Assembly (NCBI RefSeq): GCF_014196915.1
Contig: NZ_JACIEP010000005.1
Coordinates: 62,001 to 126,000, forward strand
Length of the DNA stretch: 64,000 nt
From: Dysgonomonas hofstadii
GTDB taxonomy: Bacteria; Bacteroidota; Bacteroidia; Bacteroidales; Dysgonomonadaceae
Direction: 5' to 3'
The notes beneath the pieces are model-generated. The model was not told the origin of the DNA. It saw only the letters and a program-made list of their open reading frames with translations, and ran no database searches. The position numbers and the translations under genes are program-made. Shown here one piece after another: positions 63,401-64,000 of this stretch; the first letter of the stretch is position 1, and the number at the start of each line of letters is the position of its first letter.

Positions 63401-64000
63401 TTTACGATAAGTGTTCCCAGATTACTGCTGTCTGAAGTATTGTTCTTGTCAATATTATCAGTTGATAGTTCTCCAACTCTGTAAGTATTGCCTTTCATCG
63501 TGTATTCGAATGCCACTGCAAGCACTTCGTCCGCCTGTAGTGCCGAACTTAGTGAGATATATCCTAATTGTGCATTGTAAGAGTATTCGGAAGAACTAAG
63601 CAGACGTGCGCTCTCTACTTTCTCATAATCTAAGCCAGTTTCCAGGTTTTGCTCACCTTGCAGATAAGATGTGATTTGCGTTATATCTCTTACCTTTGAT
63701 TCGTCTTTATAGGTGCTATATAAGTTGTTGACTTTATTAGAAGGAATGTTTTCACTTCCTACCTTTGACCAGCGTATAGTATTTTTTATAGAATCATGCT
63801 CTGCCAGATCTGCAAAAGCTACAATGTTGCGCGATTGAGTATAATCGCCCCGCTTGTTGGTTATCCACACTTCCATTTTGGTAATGGTTACGGCCGACTG
63901 GACATAGGGAATCTTGCTCATCGCATAATCATAGTTGTCCCTGAAGTAATGCCCTAAGAAAAAGTGCCTGTTTTCGTCGTATTCGTCAGCCCTTATTTCA
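57406..64000 (-). CDS. sprA: Type IX secretion translocon SprA/Sov (N-terminal end outside window)
   Basis: Giant 36-strand outer-membrane barrel through which type IX substrates cross. About 2,197 codons are present. The frame stays open upstream of the internal Met at 63921 (HFFLGHYFRDNYDYAM, SKIPYVQSAVTITKMEVW) to the window edge, so the first few hundred residues are missing; full SprA proteins are about 2,400-2,500. Family landmarks include GYSYLDDFESSQSRIDIKS and WINELRLTDFDEDGGWAA, a charged RRRPQSPAQRERERQK insert, and a final strand ISLKFTLIQ. Its partner PorV is encoded at 12567-13736. rprXY lies downstream with its own promoter. Confidence 0.95.
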   Translation of the reverse strand, partial: EIRADEYDENRHFFLGHYFRDNYDYAMSKIPYVQSAVTITKMEVWITNKRGDYTQSRNIVAFADLAEHDSIKNTIRWSKVGSENIPSNKVNNLYSTYKDESKVRDITQITSYLQGEQNLETGLDYEKVESARLLSSSEYSYNAQLGYISLSSALQADEVLAVAFEYTMKGNTYRVGELSTDNIDKNNTSDSSNLGTLIVKLLKPVSLTPSSYSWDLMMKNVYRISDNAIQQDRFRLNISYQSDTLGTYINYIPEGKIKNQRLLQVMSLDRLDSRNNEVNRGDTISGDGIFDFVEGFTVNSQTGRIFFPVVEPFGDHLRKKIGYDAIADKYVYDELYDSTLTVARQIAEKNKFKLFGSYRGSGTNNAEIDLGSTNIPQGSVVLTAAGAPLTEGVDYIVDYIAGKVTIINQNLIDSNTPIQVTSEGMSLSMQRKTLLGLNLSYDISKNFNIGGTIMHYYEKPLTTKTEIGNESVKNTLWGLNTSFRTESMWLTNLIDKLPFVNATQPSQINFNAEFAHLIAGHYQNKEAGGYSYLDDFESSQSRIDIKSPYAWTLSSTPSMFEESKLSNDINYGKNRALLSWFSIDGLFNRKGSSLTPQHIKDDLDQLSNHFVREIYINEIYPNKDLAYNEAATISALNLSFYPGERGPYNVVASDIGSDGKFITPKEKWGGITRKMDVRDFETSNVEYIEFWLMDPFVYNNITQNEGGDLYINLGEISEDVLKDGKKFYENGLPTDDDPDAVEWTVWGKVPKRQSTVYAFDNNNGTEGRRKQDVGLNGLSTEEEFQYNTYSDYVTQFENKLNASAREALRNDPFSPLNDPAGDTYHFYRGADYDRDKVSILDRYKYYNNTEGNSPDTSDSGESYSTAAKSVPDVEDIDQDNTLNETESYFQYKIELDPNKMNVGQNYIADSRKVKVNLRNGKEQDSEITWYQFKVPVRQYEKRVGNIQDFKSIRFMRMYLHNFAQTTFLRFGTLQLVRGDWRAYEQTLNKNDEPSGSGTIDIATVNIEENSEKKPVNYVVPPGISRQQDPDQAQIIRENEQALSLRILDLDAGDARAIYKNTYYDLRRYKRLQLFTHAEEVIDKEKVSKGELTVFLRLGSDYKNNYYEYEIPLSITPEGSYSTNNTNDRYAVWPTGNMFDFPLELLKDIKLNRNKEKRKAGSSVSYTTLYHEYDPEKPENKVSVIGNPSLSDINVIMVGVRNNSRTTKSGEIWINELRLTDFDEDGGWAAQGNLNIALSDVGTISVSGRKETVGFGALDQSLMERRMDDYTSYSIAASVELGRFLPEQAKVKLPVYYSYSNQTSTPEYDPFDQDVTLKEALSLVDTKAQKDSIKSLAQDKTTTKSISFNNVKVDIQSKTPMPYDPANFSFGYSYSQTETKNPTTVYDLTKNYKATLSYIYVPLSKTWEPFKNIKNSSGANKFLKSLGFNYLPSSISFDSNITRYYTETTTRDIESYTLGGTNDQYQFLSWSQSFLWDRDFNINWDFTRNLKFAFQSGTRAEIEEPYLQVNKKQNPDDYEIWKDAVIRSLKSLGDPLSYRQVTRLTYQLPFRSIPVLDWIDSNASYQSGYQWDRGAKIDDVEIGNTISNNMTLDFTNRLNLTNFYNKIEYLKQVNERFDGRRRPQSPAQRERERQKREPERRRFSHNVSLTKDSAITVSHNLKTKDIEVNARKDGKIYPIKFKKKDDNTILITNKDSANIEINIVGKYKQDGEGSKVLKDIADYSARALMSVRTINFNYSKRNETYISGFRPGIGDIFGQKNSDYGLVPGLGFAFGFDGGQDFIDKSLERNWLVMNDSLNINPAIYNNMEKFEFRAQLEPIKDLKIELNANYERNKRTEVQYMYDGSPRNLGGSFSMTTVALSTALRSSNADNNYYSKAFETFLENRRIIKNRLEAKYAGRTYPSGGFMAEVAGGLFQGEQYTPALGEVDINSADVLIPAFISAYTGRDAGKITLSAFPSLLALLPNWTISYDGLSKISFLKDRVKSLRLSHAYSCYYQVSNYSSYSGWMDTGDDLGFIRDVLNGNPVPSSPYDISSVGISEVFNPLFGIDGTLNNNMNINARYNNARTLTLNMSSYQIIESTQKEFVVGLGYRINEFNRILGIHRSGTSQINNDLNIKADISYKTTAALLRKIQENFTQATSGTTIVTLKVSADYTMSRALTLRAFYDRILNKPLITSSAYATTNSNFGISLKFTLIQ

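Noticed and set aside
58514-63599. Numerous plus-strand open frames opposite sprA
   Set aside because: All are antisense to a continuous 2,197-codon family match and lack ribosome binding sites or family features.

Overview
The window looks like chromosome of a Bacteroidales bacterium, most like Dysgonomonas or a near relative. This is inferred from gene content (RprX/RprY two-component pair, FucP/GluP-type sugar symporter, PorV and SprA of the type IX secretion system, many Cys lipoproteins, TonB-dependent receptors) and from the Bacteroidetes-type -7 promoter box TAnnTTTG seen before many genes. Coding density is high. No tRNA, rRNA, CRISPR array, integrase or intact insertion sequence was found.

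Layout. 1-9.9 kb: transketolase (cut by the window edge), L-serine ammonia-lyase, sugar symporter with a structured leader, FAD-dependent oxidoreductase, RluA-type pseudouridine synthase, a GxxExxY protein enclosed by a 31-bp inverted repeat, and Tex. 9.9-18.9 kb: TonB, a GT2 enzyme, FAH-family enzyme, the porV-ispF-mnmD run, a secreted DUF4932 protein, dusB and cysS. 19-26 kb: a repeat-filled gap, then GDPD lipoprotein, AlkD-like protein, M16 peptidase, beta-barrel protein, small helical protein and an L,D-transpeptidase; the block is bracketed by a ~130-bp inverted repeat pair. 26-31 kb: an orphan terminase-small-subunit-like gene, BamE-like lipoprotein, hslR, pth and rplY, interleaved with hairpin repeats, a 0.55-kb GC-rich element with terminal inverted repeats, and a 0.18-kb MITE-like element. 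31-40.7 kb: envelope and metal/cofactor uptake, comprising a BtuB/Cir-like receptor, a His-rich receptor behind a Fur/Zur regulator, MgtE, and a cobalamin riboswitch driving a BACON/beta-propeller lipoprotein that resembles BtuG. 40.7-49 kb: gpmA, yaaA, a small polysaccharide cluster (flippase, GT2, DUF268), a lipoprotein and a secreted ADP-ribosylglycohydrolase-family lipoprotein. 49-52 kb: rplM-rpsI-rpsB-tsf. 52-64 kb: LIC_10190-type membrane protein, thyA, rprY, rprX, and sprA, which runs off the right edge.

How they work together. Much of the window serves the outer membrane: SprA is the translocon and PorV its shuttle partner in type IX secretion; TonB powers the two receptors; the B12-regulated lipoprotein probably captures corrinoid at the surface; RprXY is an envelope-type sensor system. 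The rest is translation (r-proteins, EF-Ts, CysS, Pth, DusB, MnmD, HslR, RluA) and central metabolism (Tkt, GpmA, SdaA, ThyA, IspF). The least conventional material is intergenic: at least five families of short inverted repeats, and several structured leaders.
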